From Flammeovirgaceae bacterium UBA6059 (GTDB lineage Bacteria > Bacteroidota > Bacteroidia > Cytophagales > Cyclobacteriaceae): DNA of 64,000 bases. The notes below the pieces were generated by a model. That model was not told the DNA's origin and made no database searches. It saw only the letters and a list, made by a program, of their open reading frames with translations. The position numbers and the translations under genes are program-made. Of the stretch, positions 1 to 7,398 are shown piece after piece. Where the stretch lies: assembly GCA_002435755.1 (NCBI GenBank), contig DIYH01000002.1, positions 62,001 through 126,000 on the forward strand, in the 5' to 3' direction. How positions within the stretch are numbered: position 1 is the stretch's first letter; each line of letters starts with the position of its first letter.

Positions 1-147
1 CTTGAGTGCGAAAAGGTTAGCTCCGTGCTCAGCATCTTTGAAGGTATAAGATGATGTTTGATATATAGGCACTGCACGTGACCTTGTGGTTTCATCTATC
101 TCCTGACCAGCATGGAGTTGTAGGGTTTCAAATTTTAATTCTGACAT
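1..147 (-). CDS. metY: O-acetylhomoserine sulfhydrylase, N-terminal part (cut by window edge)
   Basis: This is the first 49 codons of a minus-strand gene that continues past base 1. The translation has LHAGQ, then RAVPIYQTSSY, then EHGANLF, which is the conserved N-terminus of O-acetylhomoserine aminocarboxypropyltransferase (MetY). That PLP enzyme of the Cys/Met-metabolism family makes homocysteine from O-acetylhomoserine and sulfide. The PLP lysine lies outside the window. The ATG at 147 is chosen because the family motif begins about ten residues later. The SAM-I riboswitch and poly-Cys leader upstream agree with a sulfur amino acid role. A related cystathionine synthase cannot be fully excluded from 49 residues. 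Confidence 0.88.
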   Translation of the reverse strand, partial: MSELKFETLQLHAGQEIDETTRSRAVPIYQTSSYTFKDAEHGANLFALK

Positions 148-197
148 GATAATTGGAAGTTTATTGATTTAAGAATTTTATTTCAGAGATATGTGTA

Positions 198-225
198 CGC
201 CGTGCTCGACGAACTCTAGTCGGCG
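198..225 (-). promoter_or_regulatory. Second hairpin in the metY leader
   Basis: On the minus strand, CGCCG (221-225) can pair with CGGCG (198-202). Flanking GTAC sequences on both sides could extend the stem around a bulge. It lies 50 nt before the metY start and downstream of the poly-Cys leader hairpin. No clear U-run follows, so whether it terminates transcription or occludes translation initiation is unknown. Confidence 0.4.
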
Positions 226-235
226 AAAGGGTACT

Positions 236-266
236 TTGCTAAGTGATGTCTGGGCTGACTTAGCAA
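236..266 (-). promoter_or_regulatory. Hairpin overlapping the end of the poly-Cys leader ORF
   Basis: This is a perfect 9-bp inverted repeat. On the minus strand TTGCTAAGT (266-258) pairs with ACTTAGCAA (244-236) around a 13-nt loop. The 5' arm contains the last Cys codon (TGC) and the TAA stop of the 41-codon leader. A ribosome stalled on the Cys codons would therefore cover this arm and stop the hairpin forming, which is the geometry of translation-dependent attenuation. There is no strong U-tract after it, so the output could be Rho-dependent or act on metY translation. Confidence 0.65.
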
Positions 267-385
267 CAACAACACATACAACAGCAGTCGTACGTAGTGT
301 CAAATACAATAGATGAGTTATTGATAAACGTTGATTCGTTTAGGAAGGTGCTCGCAACGTTACTTGGTGTCTTGTGACTTTTCAT
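260..385 (-). CDS. 41-residue leader peptide ending in a poly-cysteine run (cysteine sensor)
   Basis: This small ORF runs from ATG at 385 to TAA at 260, between the SAM-I riboswitch and metY. The last eight sense codons are TGC TGT TGT ATG TGT TGT TGT TGC, giving CCCMCCCC and then stop. Nothing in the peptide suggests a stable fold, signal sequence or enzyme, so the codon run is probably the function: low Cys-tRNA would stall the ribosome at the end of the ORF. The stop codon lies inside the arm of a 9-bp hairpin. Poly-Cys upstream ORFs acting as cysteine-responsive attenuators are described in mycobacteria. Applying that model here is inference. A second, overlapping ATG at 398 opens only a 12-codon frame. 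Confidence 0.72.
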   Translation of the reverse strand: MKSHKTPSNVASTFLNESTFINNSSIVFDTTYDCCCMCCCC

Positions 386-396
386 CAGTAATTTCC

Positions 397-496
397 ATTT
401 ATATTCTCCCCTTGGGGATCAGGAATTAGCACCTTGGACCTGCATCTTGGTTGCTAGCGCTTCAAAGAGCCTGTCTCTCCACGCTTCTTTATAAAT
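397..496 (-). promoter_or_regulatory. SAM-I (S-box) riboswitch aptamer
   Basis: The minus strand carries the S-box core: GTGGAGAGACAGGCTC, GAAGCGCTAGCAACC, and AAGGTGCTAATTCC. These are followed by a CCCC-AA-GGGG hairpin that fits P4. P1 closes exactly: ATTTATA at the 5' end (496-490) is complementary to TATAAAT at the 3' end (403-397). The aptamer binds S-adenosylmethionine and normally lowers expression of methionine-pathway genes. It lies about 20-25 nt after the predicted transcription start and directly before the poly-Cys leader ORF. I could not identify a classic terminator/antiterminator platform right behind P1, so the output mechanism is open. Confidence 0.92.
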
Positions 497-525
497 CAAT
501 TACCGGAATAATTGACTTGAGAGAA

Positions 526-557
526 CAAACGTAGAGGGCGTTTTTATTGTTTCCAAA
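526..557 (-). promoter_or_regulatory. Bacteroidota sigma-A-type promoter for the metY leader transcript
   Basis: On the minus strand TTTG (557-554), a 20-nt spacer and TACGTTTG (533-526) match the Bacteroidota consensus TTTG-N19-21-TAnnTTTG. The expected start near 518-520 places the SAM-I aptamer at the very beginning of the RNA. The rest of the 148-685 gene-free stretch towards the divergent gene at 686 (558-685) shows no clear matching promoter or RNA. Confidence 0.75.
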
Positions 558-685
558 TGTTTGAATAAAAATTTCAGTCCGTCTAAAAGATCGGGATCGT
601 ATGATAACTTTTATGAATTAGGAAGTAATTACGGCAGATGCGTAGTAATATCTTGGTATACTTGAGGAAAGGTTAACTTCTATAA

Positions 686-2539
686 ATGGTTTCTCAAAAA
701 GCCTTTAAGCGACCAGATAAGTTGATTGCCAATCTCAGCTTGGTTATTCTGATTATCTGGACCTCATTTATATTCAATAACAAAAACGGTGACCCGGGAT
801 TTGCTATCAGACATCTGGGTATGTCTTTATTTTGCTTTTTTTTCTTAGCCTATTTCTTCATTTATCGACAGCTCAAACTACCACAGATTAGCAGGCTTCA
901 GTTATTAGGTCTTGTTTCTTATTTGAGCTTTTCTTTAGTTGGAATTATATCTGCTTTTCTCGGAGTAAATGCTATTGAGGGCATATTCCCATTCTTGATC
1001 AATGTAAACTTGGTCTTGTTGATATGTATCAGCATGTACATGTTTTCGAATGGAATCGATATAAAGTTCTTGTCCTTCCTTATCACAGTTATTGGGGGTA
1101 TATCGGGCTCTTTTGGAATACTGCAATATTATGATTTAGTCCCGGATATTCTGATATCCGGTGCACCCCCCACCGCTTTACAGTTCAACAGGAACTTTTT
1201 CGGATCATCTCAAGTGCTGGTTCTACCCTTTGCTTCAACGGCCTGTATATATTTAAACGGACGAAACAAATACATTTCGATCACCTGTTTGGCCATTGTT
1301 TTGACCAGTATAGCCGTTTCTGAAACCAGGTCTGCAGTTCTGTCACTATTGATTTTTGGATTTGTGGTAATTCTGGCGGTAGTAACACACCTGCGACGAA
1401 GTGCGACGATCAAGATAAATAAGAAACTAGTATGGTCAGCAATAGCTCTTGCTATTATAGCTGGTCTTGTTTTGGGGCACAATTACTTTAATAGTGTCTC
1501 AAATGGGTTGAATGCCTATTTAAAAAGTGATAATCCTTTTCGACGACAAAGCTCGATCGAAGAACGCCTCACTATTTGGGAAGGCTCAATTGATATTTTA
1601 AAATCAAGCTCTGTTTACGGTGTAGGTTTTGGGAATTGGAAAATTCATTACGCCAATAACCCCTATCAACCGAATAGGGTCAAGTCAGGTAGGGTGGTGC
1701 TTTCAAAAGCCCATAATGTTTATCTCGAAATACTCTGCGAAACAGGTATAATCGGTTTCCTAGCATATGCCGGATTTGTGCTGATTATCTTCAAGATACT
1801 GATTTCTTCAAGTATTGGTAATTCATACGTTTTTCTGTTTGGAGCTGGGTTTTTAGCATATTTATCCGATTATTTTTTCAGTTTCGGTAATTACCAGCCT
1901 ACTCATATGGTGTACTCCGGCCTTATGATCGGTTTTATTATGAGTCTCTCTGGTGCGAATAATAATACTAAATCATCAATTCGAATCCCAAAATTGGCTA
2001 TTTACCTTGGGTTGTGCGTCACCGTAATAGCTGTGTATTGGACCTATTCTTTCATGATTTTCGAGCAACATATTGAAAAAAGCCAGGATAGTAGTGCTAA
2101 TAAGGAATTTGCCCAAGCGCATTATCAACTCAATAATGCTATCAAAAGTGTCCATCCCTTGAACCGACATGGCGACTCACCCCATTTACAACAAGCTTTG
2201 GTTTACAATCAAGAGAAAAAGTTCGATGAAGCGCTTGAATCACTAAATAAGGCTTGGGCCGACCATCCCTATAGTCCAAGACTCAACGCCACTTTCGGTA
2301 GAAGTTATTTCAGTAAAGGTCAGCTTGAAAAGGCCTCATTTTATTATCAAAAGGCTTTCGATATTCAGTCAACTAATAAACGACTCGCTGAAGAATTGGC
2401 CGTCTGCTATTTCCAAAGCGGAAAATACAAGGATTGCGTCAACGTATTGGAGAAGTTCGATGGAAGGCTTGATCCAAGTCCTCAAATGATGCTTAAAATT
2501 GCAAGGTTTAATGCAAAAAACTCCAAAAGCAGCAGTTAA
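686..2539 (+). CDS. O-antigen ligase/polymerase-like membrane protein with C-terminal TPRs
   Basis: The first 470 or so residues are a polytopic membrane protein with roughly ten hydrophobic segments. It also has the extracytoplasmic loop typical of the Wzy/WaaL family: SIEERLTIWEGSIDIL, then GVGFGNW, then KAHNVYLEILCETGIIGF. Such proteins join glycan chains to a lipid or polymerise O-antigen repeats. Residues from about 480 to 600 carry TPR-type helical repeats (for example FDEALESLNKAW and LEKASFYYQKAF), probably periplasmic and protein-binding. ATG at 686 follows GAGGAAAGG at 664-672. No other polysaccharide gene is adjacent, so the substrate is unknown. It converges on the lipoprotein gene ending at 2547. 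Confidence 0.75.
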   Translation: MVSQKAFKRPDKLIANLSLVILIIWTSFIFNNKNGDPGFAIRHLGMSLFCFFFLAYFFIYRQLKLPQISRLQLLGLVSYLSFSLVGIISAFLGVNAIEGIFPFLINVNLVLLICISMYMFSNGIDIKFLSFLITVIGGISGSFGILQYYDLVPDILISGAPPTALQFNRNFFGSSQVLVLPFASTACIYLNGRNKYISITCLAIVLTSIAVSETRSAVLSLLIFGFVVILAVVTHLRRSATIKINKKLVWSAIALAIIAGLVLGHNYFNSVSNGLNAYLKSDNPFRRQSSIEERLTIWEGSIDILKSSSVYGVGFGNWKIHYANNPYQPNRVKSGRVVLSKAHNVYLEILCETGIIGFLAYAGFVLIIFKILISSSIGNSYVFLFGAGFLAYLSDYFFSFGNYQPTHMVYSGLMIGFIMSLSGANNNTKSSIRIPKLAIYLGLCVTVIAVYWTYSFMIFEQHIEKSQDSSANKEFAQAHYQLNNAIKSVHPLNRHGDSPHLQQALVYNQEKKFDEALESLNKAWADHPYSPRLNATFGRSYFSKGQLEKASFYYQKAFDIQSTNKRLAEELAVCYFQSGKYKDCVNVLEKFDGRLDPSPQMMLKIARFNAKNSKSSS

Positions 2540-2546
2540 TCTAATA

Positions 2547-2948
2547 CTAGCGGCTCAATGTCACAAAAATATCATCCATCAGCTGCAACTTGATTTGCTT
2601 CTCATTGATGCCTAGTACTTTATAGGTCATGCCATAAATATCTCCTTCGTTGATCAAGCTCAAGGTGTCATTTTTAAGTTGCCAACTAAGCGTATGAGAA
2701 AGAGTATCAGTACTGAAAATACAACCTGGAAAACCCTGGGCTGTAACTGTAACCTGATCATCCCGGAAGGTAAAATTCCCATTCATGGTAAATATTGAAG
2801 CATCAGAAACGTCGGGAAATGCGGTAGGATCTGTGTCCCATTGGGCATCCCAAGATCCGTCTAGCACATCCTGTTCTGATTTGGTTTCTGGTGAACTACA
2901 GGCGCCTGCAATTAGCAGAAGTAAAGCCCATCGTATTGTATTTCTCAT
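2547..2948 (-). CDS. Small predicted lipoprotein, unknown function
   Basis: The 133-residue product has a lipoprotein-type signal with Cys at about residue 17 (LLLLIAGACSS). A short globular part follows with alternating beta-strand-like segments, such as FTMNGNFTFRDDQVTVTA and LSWQLKNDTLSLINEG. The pattern resembles the lipocalin-like small lipoproteins common in Bacteroidota, but I do not recognise the family. It follows the aldehyde dehydrogenase gene on the same strand after a 13-nt gap, so the two may be co-transcribed. ATG at 2948 gives the complete signal peptide. Confidence 0.6.
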   Translation of the reverse strand: MRNTIRWALLLLIAGACSSPETKSEQDVLDGSWDAQWDTDPTAFPDVSDASIFTMNGNFTFRDDQVTVTAQGFPGCIFSTDTLSHTLSWQLKNDTLSLINEGDIYGMTYKVLGINEKQIKLQLMDDIFVTLSR

Positions 2949-2961
2949 AACAAGTAGCGAG

Positions 2962-4398
2962 TTAAATATACTTCATCATGAAGTCAACCATTTTTTGCTT
3001 TACATTATTATATGGAGGATATAACGACTTGGCTGATGTAAGACCAACTCTCTGTTTGAGAATAGCTTTTTGGTTCGAAAACTCAATAAAGCCAAACTCG
3101 CCATGGGCCTTACCAATCCCGCTATGGTTGACTCCTCCAAACGGCAAATTAGGTTGCATAAACTGCAATACACAATCATTTATACAAGCTGTGCCAGAGC
3201 TGGTTTTTGCCAGTATTTCCTCAGTAACATCACTGTTCTTTGTAAAAACGTACAAGCTTAATGGTTTGTCCTTCGAATTAATGTAGTCAATTGCTGATTC
3301 TATTGATTCATACTCCACAATGGGTAGTATTGGGCCAAATACCTCATCAGAAAGTAGGTCAGATTGTTCCGGTAGGTTAATAATAATAGTGGGCTCGATT
3401 AATCTTTCTTCAGCATAAGACTTACCTCCGTGTACAACATCAGCACCAGATTCCACTGCATTTTTAATCATTGATTCCAATCGATTGAAATGCCTATCAC
3501 TGACCACCCGCGAGTAATCCTTGATTTCACTTAAACTTCTTTGGTCGGTGGGGTACAGTTTATTGATAGCAGTCTTTAGTTCAGAGACGAACTCTGCTTT
3601 CTTGGATGGATGTAGCATTATGTAGTCAGGCGCAATACAGGTCTGGCCATTATTGACCCATTTACCCCATGCAATCTTCTCTGCCGAATCTTTTAGGTTC
3701 GCAGAACTATCGACTATCGCAGGCGATTTTCCTCCAAGCTCTAAAGTGACAGAGGTCAAATTTTCAGCTGCAGCCTTCATAACGATCTTACCAACAGCAG
3801 TACCACCAGTGAAGAAAATATGATCGAATGGAAGCTTAAGTAATGCCTGAGTCTGCTCTACTCCTCCTTCTACTACATAAAGCTCATCGGCCGGGAAATT
3901 ATCATTGATAAGTCTTTTCATCAATGTTGAAGTGTGAGAAGTCACTTCAGAAGGCTTTAGAATGGCTGCATTGCCAGCTGCTATCGCAGAAACTGTAGGG
4001 CCCAGAAGCAAATTGACCGGATAATTCCATGGAGCGATAATGAGACAGACTCCTTTAGGCTCGTATCTTACCATACTAGATGTACCGAAGTAGGTCACAT
4101 TACCAGATACTGACTTAGGTCGCGCCCACCTTTTCAGGTGCTTAATCGCATGATTGATCTCTGAGATCACCACATAAGTCTCTGAAAGATCGGCTTCCAG
4201 TGCGGGTTTCTTAAAGTCTGAGTAGACAGCCCGTCGTATTTCATCTTTATGCTGCTCAACAATCAATCTTAACCTCTTGAGCGTATAGATCCGATCTCTT
4301 ATGGGTCGCTGGCGCATTTCAACCGCCCTCCTTTTCTGAGTGCTAAAGACTTCAACAAAGCCATAACTCACTTTCACTGCTTCTAGGTCCGCCATCAT
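2962..4398 (-). CDS. Aldehyde dehydrogenase (class-3 / fatty aldehyde type)
   Basis: The 478-residue NAD(P)-dependent aldehyde dehydrogenase oxidises aldehydes to acids. The general base is Glu220 in TLELGGKSP and the nucleophile is Cys254 in NNGQTCIAPDY. The APWNYP motif lies near residue 122 and the glycine motif FTGGTAVG near 196. The length and the absence of an N-terminal extension fit the short class-3/ALDH3-like group, which acts on medium and long-chain aldehydes. The C-terminus has a hydrophobic or basic tail. Start: two consecutive ATGs (4398 and 4395). The substrate cannot be read from the sequence. Confidence 0.9.
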   Translation of the reverse strand: MMADLEAVKVSYGFVEVFSTQKRRAVEMRQRPIRDRIYTLKRLRLIVEQHKDEIRRAVYSDFKKPALEADLSETYVVISEINHAIKHLKRWARPKSVSGNVTYFGTSSMVRYEPKGVCLIIAPWNYPVNLLLGPTVSAIAAGNAAILKPSEVTSHTSTLMKRLINDNFPADELYVVEGGVEQTQALLKLPFDHIFFTGGTAVGKIVMKAAAENLTSVTLELGGKSPAIVDSSANLKDSAEKIAWGKWVNNGQTCIAPDYIMLHPSKKAEFVSELKTAINKLYPTDQRSLSEIKDYSRVVSDRHFNRLESMIKNAVESGADVVHGGKSYAEERLIEPTIIINLPEQSDLLSDEVFGPILPIVEYESIESAIDYINSKDKPLSLYVFTKNSDVTEEILAKTSSGTACINDCVLQFMQPNLPFGGVNHSGIGKAHGEFGFIEFSNQKAILKQRVGLTSAKSLYPPYNNVKQKMVDFMMKYI

Positions 4399-4489
4399 TT
4401 CATCAAGTTTTGGTAGAATGAAATTAAGTCAAAGCACCCTCAAATTGACCTAATCCTAGATTCAATTTCATTTTATATTAATTAATTGT

Positions 4490-4519
4490 TAAATTTGTTA
4501 ACATATAGTTAACATTAGG
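4490..4519 (+). promoter_or_regulatory. Putative -7 element with duplicated GTTAACAT sites
   Basis: TAAATTTG at 4490-4497 matches the Bacteroidota -7 element TAnnTTTG. It overlaps the first of two GTTAACAT copies, separated by about 5 nt, just before the TTG start at 4523. Each GTTAAC is itself palindromic, so the pair could be an operator. No good -33 element was seen. Confidence 0.35.
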
Positions 4520-4522
4520 TCT

Positions 4523-5308
4523 TTGTTTAAGTCTCTACTCATTGGTACATATCTCGTTCTACTCTCTGGCCTGACCTCTAAAGGTCAGGAGAAGATTGGC
4601 ACTGAAGCTATTTCCGATTTCTTTCGGAATGGGAATATTGAGATGATTCAAGAGGTAACGACTTCACTCGAGGAGAACATAAAAGCTTTCAAAAGTCTCA
4701 GAAGCAAAACTCCAGACGAAAAGCGATTCCTGAAGAAGTTGTTTTACAGAATACAGAGTGAATACTTGCTTAACTACAAAGGCTCTGCCTCACTATTGGA
4801 ATTGTTCGAAGATGCTAAGGCTTACGATTGTGTTACAGGTACGGCTCTTTACGCTTTGGTTCTTGATGCCCTTGACATTGATTATTCGATCAAAGAGACA
4901 GATTTCCATATTTATCTACTCGTTCATCTACATCAAAAAGATATCCTTTTTGAAACAACCGACCCACTACACGGATTTGTTGACAACCCAGTGGTAATCA
5001 ATGATCGCATTAAGCTTTATCGCGAGGGAGAAAATGCCTCGGAAATGATACTGACCAGTAGTACGTCTGACAACACTTTTTTTACCATTCCTTATCGTAT
5101 CGACAGGGTTATTTCATTATCAAATCTTGCAGGGTTACAGTATTACAATCTGGCGTTGGCTGCTTATAATGCTGGTAGCCATTCGTCGGCCGAATCATTC
5201 ATTGACTTAGCAATATCTCTTTATCCTAACAATCGTTTTTTTGGTTTTAAAGAGATCGTTCAGATAGATATGGCTCAATCTATGAGCGCCTTATATCAAA
5301 ATAGATAG
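4523..5308 (+). CDS. Secreted transglutaminase-like protein
   Basis: The 261-residue product has an N-terminal signal peptide (MFKSLLIGTYLVLLSGLTSKG). The only start that supplies it is TTG at 4523. The middle resembles the transglutaminase-like/SirB1 Cys-His-Asp fold: Cys103 in YDCVTGTALYALVLDAL, His129 in DFHIYLLV and Asp147 in ETTDPLHGF. This suggests a cysteine hydrolase or a degenerate relative acting outside the cytoplasm. The last 60 residues look like a TPR-type helical pair. It stands alone, transcribed towards the convergent OmpA gene, with a shared hairpin between them. The family match is from memory of the motif spacing only. Confidence 0.55.
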   Translation: MFKSLLIGTYLVLLSGLTSKGQEKIGTEAISDFFRNGNIEMIQEVTTSLEENIKAFKSLRSKTPDEKRFLKKLFYRIQSEYLLNYKGSASLLELFEDAKAYDCVTGTALYALVLDALDIDYSIKETDFHIYLLVHLHQKDILFETTDPLHGFVDNPVVINDRIKLYREGENASEMILTSSTSDNTFFTIPYRIDRVISLSNLAGLQYYNLALAAYNAGSHSSAESFIDLAISLYPNNRFFGFKEIVQIDMAQSMSALYQNR

Positions 5309-5326
5309 AGCTTACTCTATTATTTT
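5298..5326. terminator. Bidirectional terminator-like hairpin between convergent genes
   Basis: ATAGAG (5305-5310), loop CTTA, CTCTAT (5315-5320) form a perfect 6-bp stem. Outer AAAATA/TATTTT pairing past a one-base bulge gives A/T tails on both strands. It sits exactly where the gene ending at 5308 and the minus-strand gene ending at 5312 converge. Confidence 0.55.
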
Positions 5327-7345
5327 AAACTCCACCCTCCTGTTTATCGCTCTGTTTTCCGGTGTGTCGTTTGTCACGGTAGGTTCCGTCTCTCCATACC
5401 CCTTTGACTCCATTCTGCCACTCGAGATGCCATTATCTACAAAATAAGAATAAACTGCATCAGCTCTTCGCTGGGATAGGCTAAGATTGTAGCTGTCATC
5501 TCCAACAGAATCGGTATGGCCGCCAATTTCGATCTTTCCTATGTCATTGGATTGGAGAAACTCTAATATCCTTTCCAGTTCCGGATATGAGGCAGTCTTT
5601 AATGTAGCCTTGTCAAAATCAAAGAAGATATTGTTGATAACGATTTTGGTACCTACTTTGATTGGCGCCAGAAGCAGGTCTTTTTCATATATCTGTTCGT
5701 CTTCAATGTCGTTCAGATCTACATTTTCATTCACAGCAATAAATCCCTCTTTTTCCGCTAAGAAACCATACATCGCTCCAGGTCTCAGTTTGAGTTGGTA
5801 ATTGCCAGTACTTGCCTGTGATACCGTTTTGCCTACATCCACACCATCAGGAAGTCGTTCTACAATGATATCTGTAGAGAGTGGCTCATTAGTTTCAGCA
5901 TTGAGCACCCTGCCCTTTACTGTTACGAACACTACGTCTGGCTCTGGCTCATCCGTCGTGAAAAATTCATCAACGTTGAACCTAAATATATCAGTGTCCT
6001 CCTCTTTATTACCCCTGGTAAAGTAAATGTGAGTGCTTGAGCTCGGCATATTGAAATAGACATCATCATCCTGAGTGTTCATAGCAGCACCGAGGTTTTG
6101 AGGTGCGGACCATTTAGTCCAACTATCATCTAGTCGCTTTGTCACAAAAATATCAAGGCCCCCATGACCGCTATGACCTCTCGATGAGAAATATAGTGTA
6201 TTGTTATCGTCTGCAATAAAGGGGGCAGCTTCCTCGTCAGCCGTATTGAGATCTGAACCTATATTAAGCGGCTCAGACCAGGACTTATCAGAATTCTTGA
6301 AGATCACGTAAAGATCCCTATCTCCATATGTCTCATCTCGCTCCACAGCCAACACCATGACATCATTTGAGGTATTGATGAACTGGTCGACCCTTGGACT
6401 GTAATTGTAATAATTGTCAATTTCCAGGTTTTGCGGCTTGCTAATGTCACCATCAGCAGTCATGGTCGCCATAGACACACCTACAGACATTCTATCTCTT
6501 TTGCCATATCGATTGCCTAGCAGAAATGTCGTATTACCCTCTTCGTCCTGAGTGATCGAGCTGATAAAATTGGGTCCGGCGTTGTTGAGAGGAGGGCCCA
6601 TATTTTTAGCAGGAAGCCATTCTCCAGTTGCTTCATCGAGCTCGGAATACCAAATGTCTTCATTGTCATCAACGCCACCTGCATTGTCAGGATGAAACTG
6701 TCGGCTGAAATAGAGCGTCTTACCGTCGGGTGAAAGTATTGGGCTATGCTCAATATAAGTGGAATTTACGTTAGTGCTGAGACGTTCAGCCTCAAGGTTT
6801 TGATTGACACCTGGGGCAATGTTGATTAATACATTGATTGGAATGTTGGAGGCAGATAAACCAACAGCATCGATACTATTGAACCCTGGAACTACAGCAC
6901 CATCAAGTACTATCTTGACATATTCAATTTCATAACTAGTCATCTCAAAGAATAGATTAAGAAGCCTCGTTTCAATTGGGAGAGGACGTGGAGTTAACTC
7001 AAACAATAGATACTCTCTGTCCTGAGAATCATAAGCGTAAACCGCTTTCACTGCTCCAGGATTTTCAGTTTCGGCGATAGCCACCTGTTGAGCTCTGATA
7101 GGCGTATCGAAAGCCAGCACGATGAACTCCTCTTTGTTATCATGGCGTGGCTTCCAGGCATTGGGGCTGTCTCCTCCTTTTGGGAAGAAGTTTGGCCTGT
7201 GTAGTGCTTGAATAGCTGAATACTGAAGGGGTCCTGTCTCAGAAGACACTTCATAAACGTTAGAAGCCCACACCACGGTTTCCTGTGCCTGTGCCGACCA
7301 TACAGTGCCCAAAACAAGCATCAGGCTCAAAATCTTAGCGTACAT
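5312..7345 (-). CDS. OmpA family protein with PD40 beta-propeller repeats
   Basis: The product is a secreted envelope protein of about 677 residues. A signal peptide (MYAKILSLMLVLGTVWSAQA) fixes the ATG at 7345 rather than an upstream TTG. PD40/TolB-like blades follow, with motifs such as HSPILSPDGKTLYFSR and AAPFIADDNNTLYFSSRG. Next come a carboxypeptidase-regulatory-like segment (VTVKGRVLNAETNEPLS) and a C-terminal OmpA peptidoglycan-binding domain (IEIGGHTDSVGDDSYN to NRRVEFKI). This layout is common in Bacteroidota; some members sit beside type IX secretion or gliding genes. A cell-wall anchoring role follows from the OmpA domain. The smaller OmpA gene upstream on the same strand is probably co-transcribed. 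Confidence 0.88.
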   Translation of the reverse strand: MYAKILSLMLVLGTVWSAQAQETVVWASNVYEVSSETGPLQYSAIQALHRPNFFPKGGDSPNAWKPRHDNKEEFIVLAFDTPIRAQQVAIAETENPGAVKAVYAYDSQDREYLLFELTPRPLPIETRLLNLFFEMTSYEIEYVKIVLDGAVVPGFNSIDAVGLSASNIPINVLINIAPGVNQNLEAERLSTNVNSTYIEHSPILSPDGKTLYFSRQFHPDNAGGVDDNEDIWYSELDEATGEWLPAKNMGPPLNNAGPNFISSITQDEEGNTTFLLGNRYGKRDRMSVGVSMATMTADGDISKPQNLEIDNYYNYSPRVDQFINTSNDVMVLAVERDETYGDRDLYVIFKNSDKSWSEPLNIGSDLNTADEEAAPFIADDNNTLYFSSRGHSGHGGLDIFVTKRLDDSWTKWSAPQNLGAAMNTQDDDVYFNMPSSSTHIYFTRGNKEEDTDIFRFNVDEFFTTDEPEPDVVFVTVKGRVLNAETNEPLSTDIIVERLPDGVDVGKTVSQASTGNYQLKLRPGAMYGFLAEKEGFIAVNENVDLNDIEDEQIYEKDLLLAPIKVGTKIVINNIFFDFDKATLKTASYPELERILEFLQSNDIGKIEIGGHTDSVGDDSYNLSLSQRRADAVYSYFVDNGISSGRMESKGYGETEPTVTNDTPENRAINRRVEFKIIE

Positions 7346-7398
7346 ATATCGATGATTAAAAAGTACTTGCAATGAATGATTCTTTAAGATCCCTATAG

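Noticed and set aside
360..398. Short ORF of 12 codons starting at ATG 398, overlapping the poly-Cys leader
   Set aside because: It starts on the riboswitch P1 strand, has no Cys run and ends long before the hairpin. The frame from ATG 385 explains the codon bias better.
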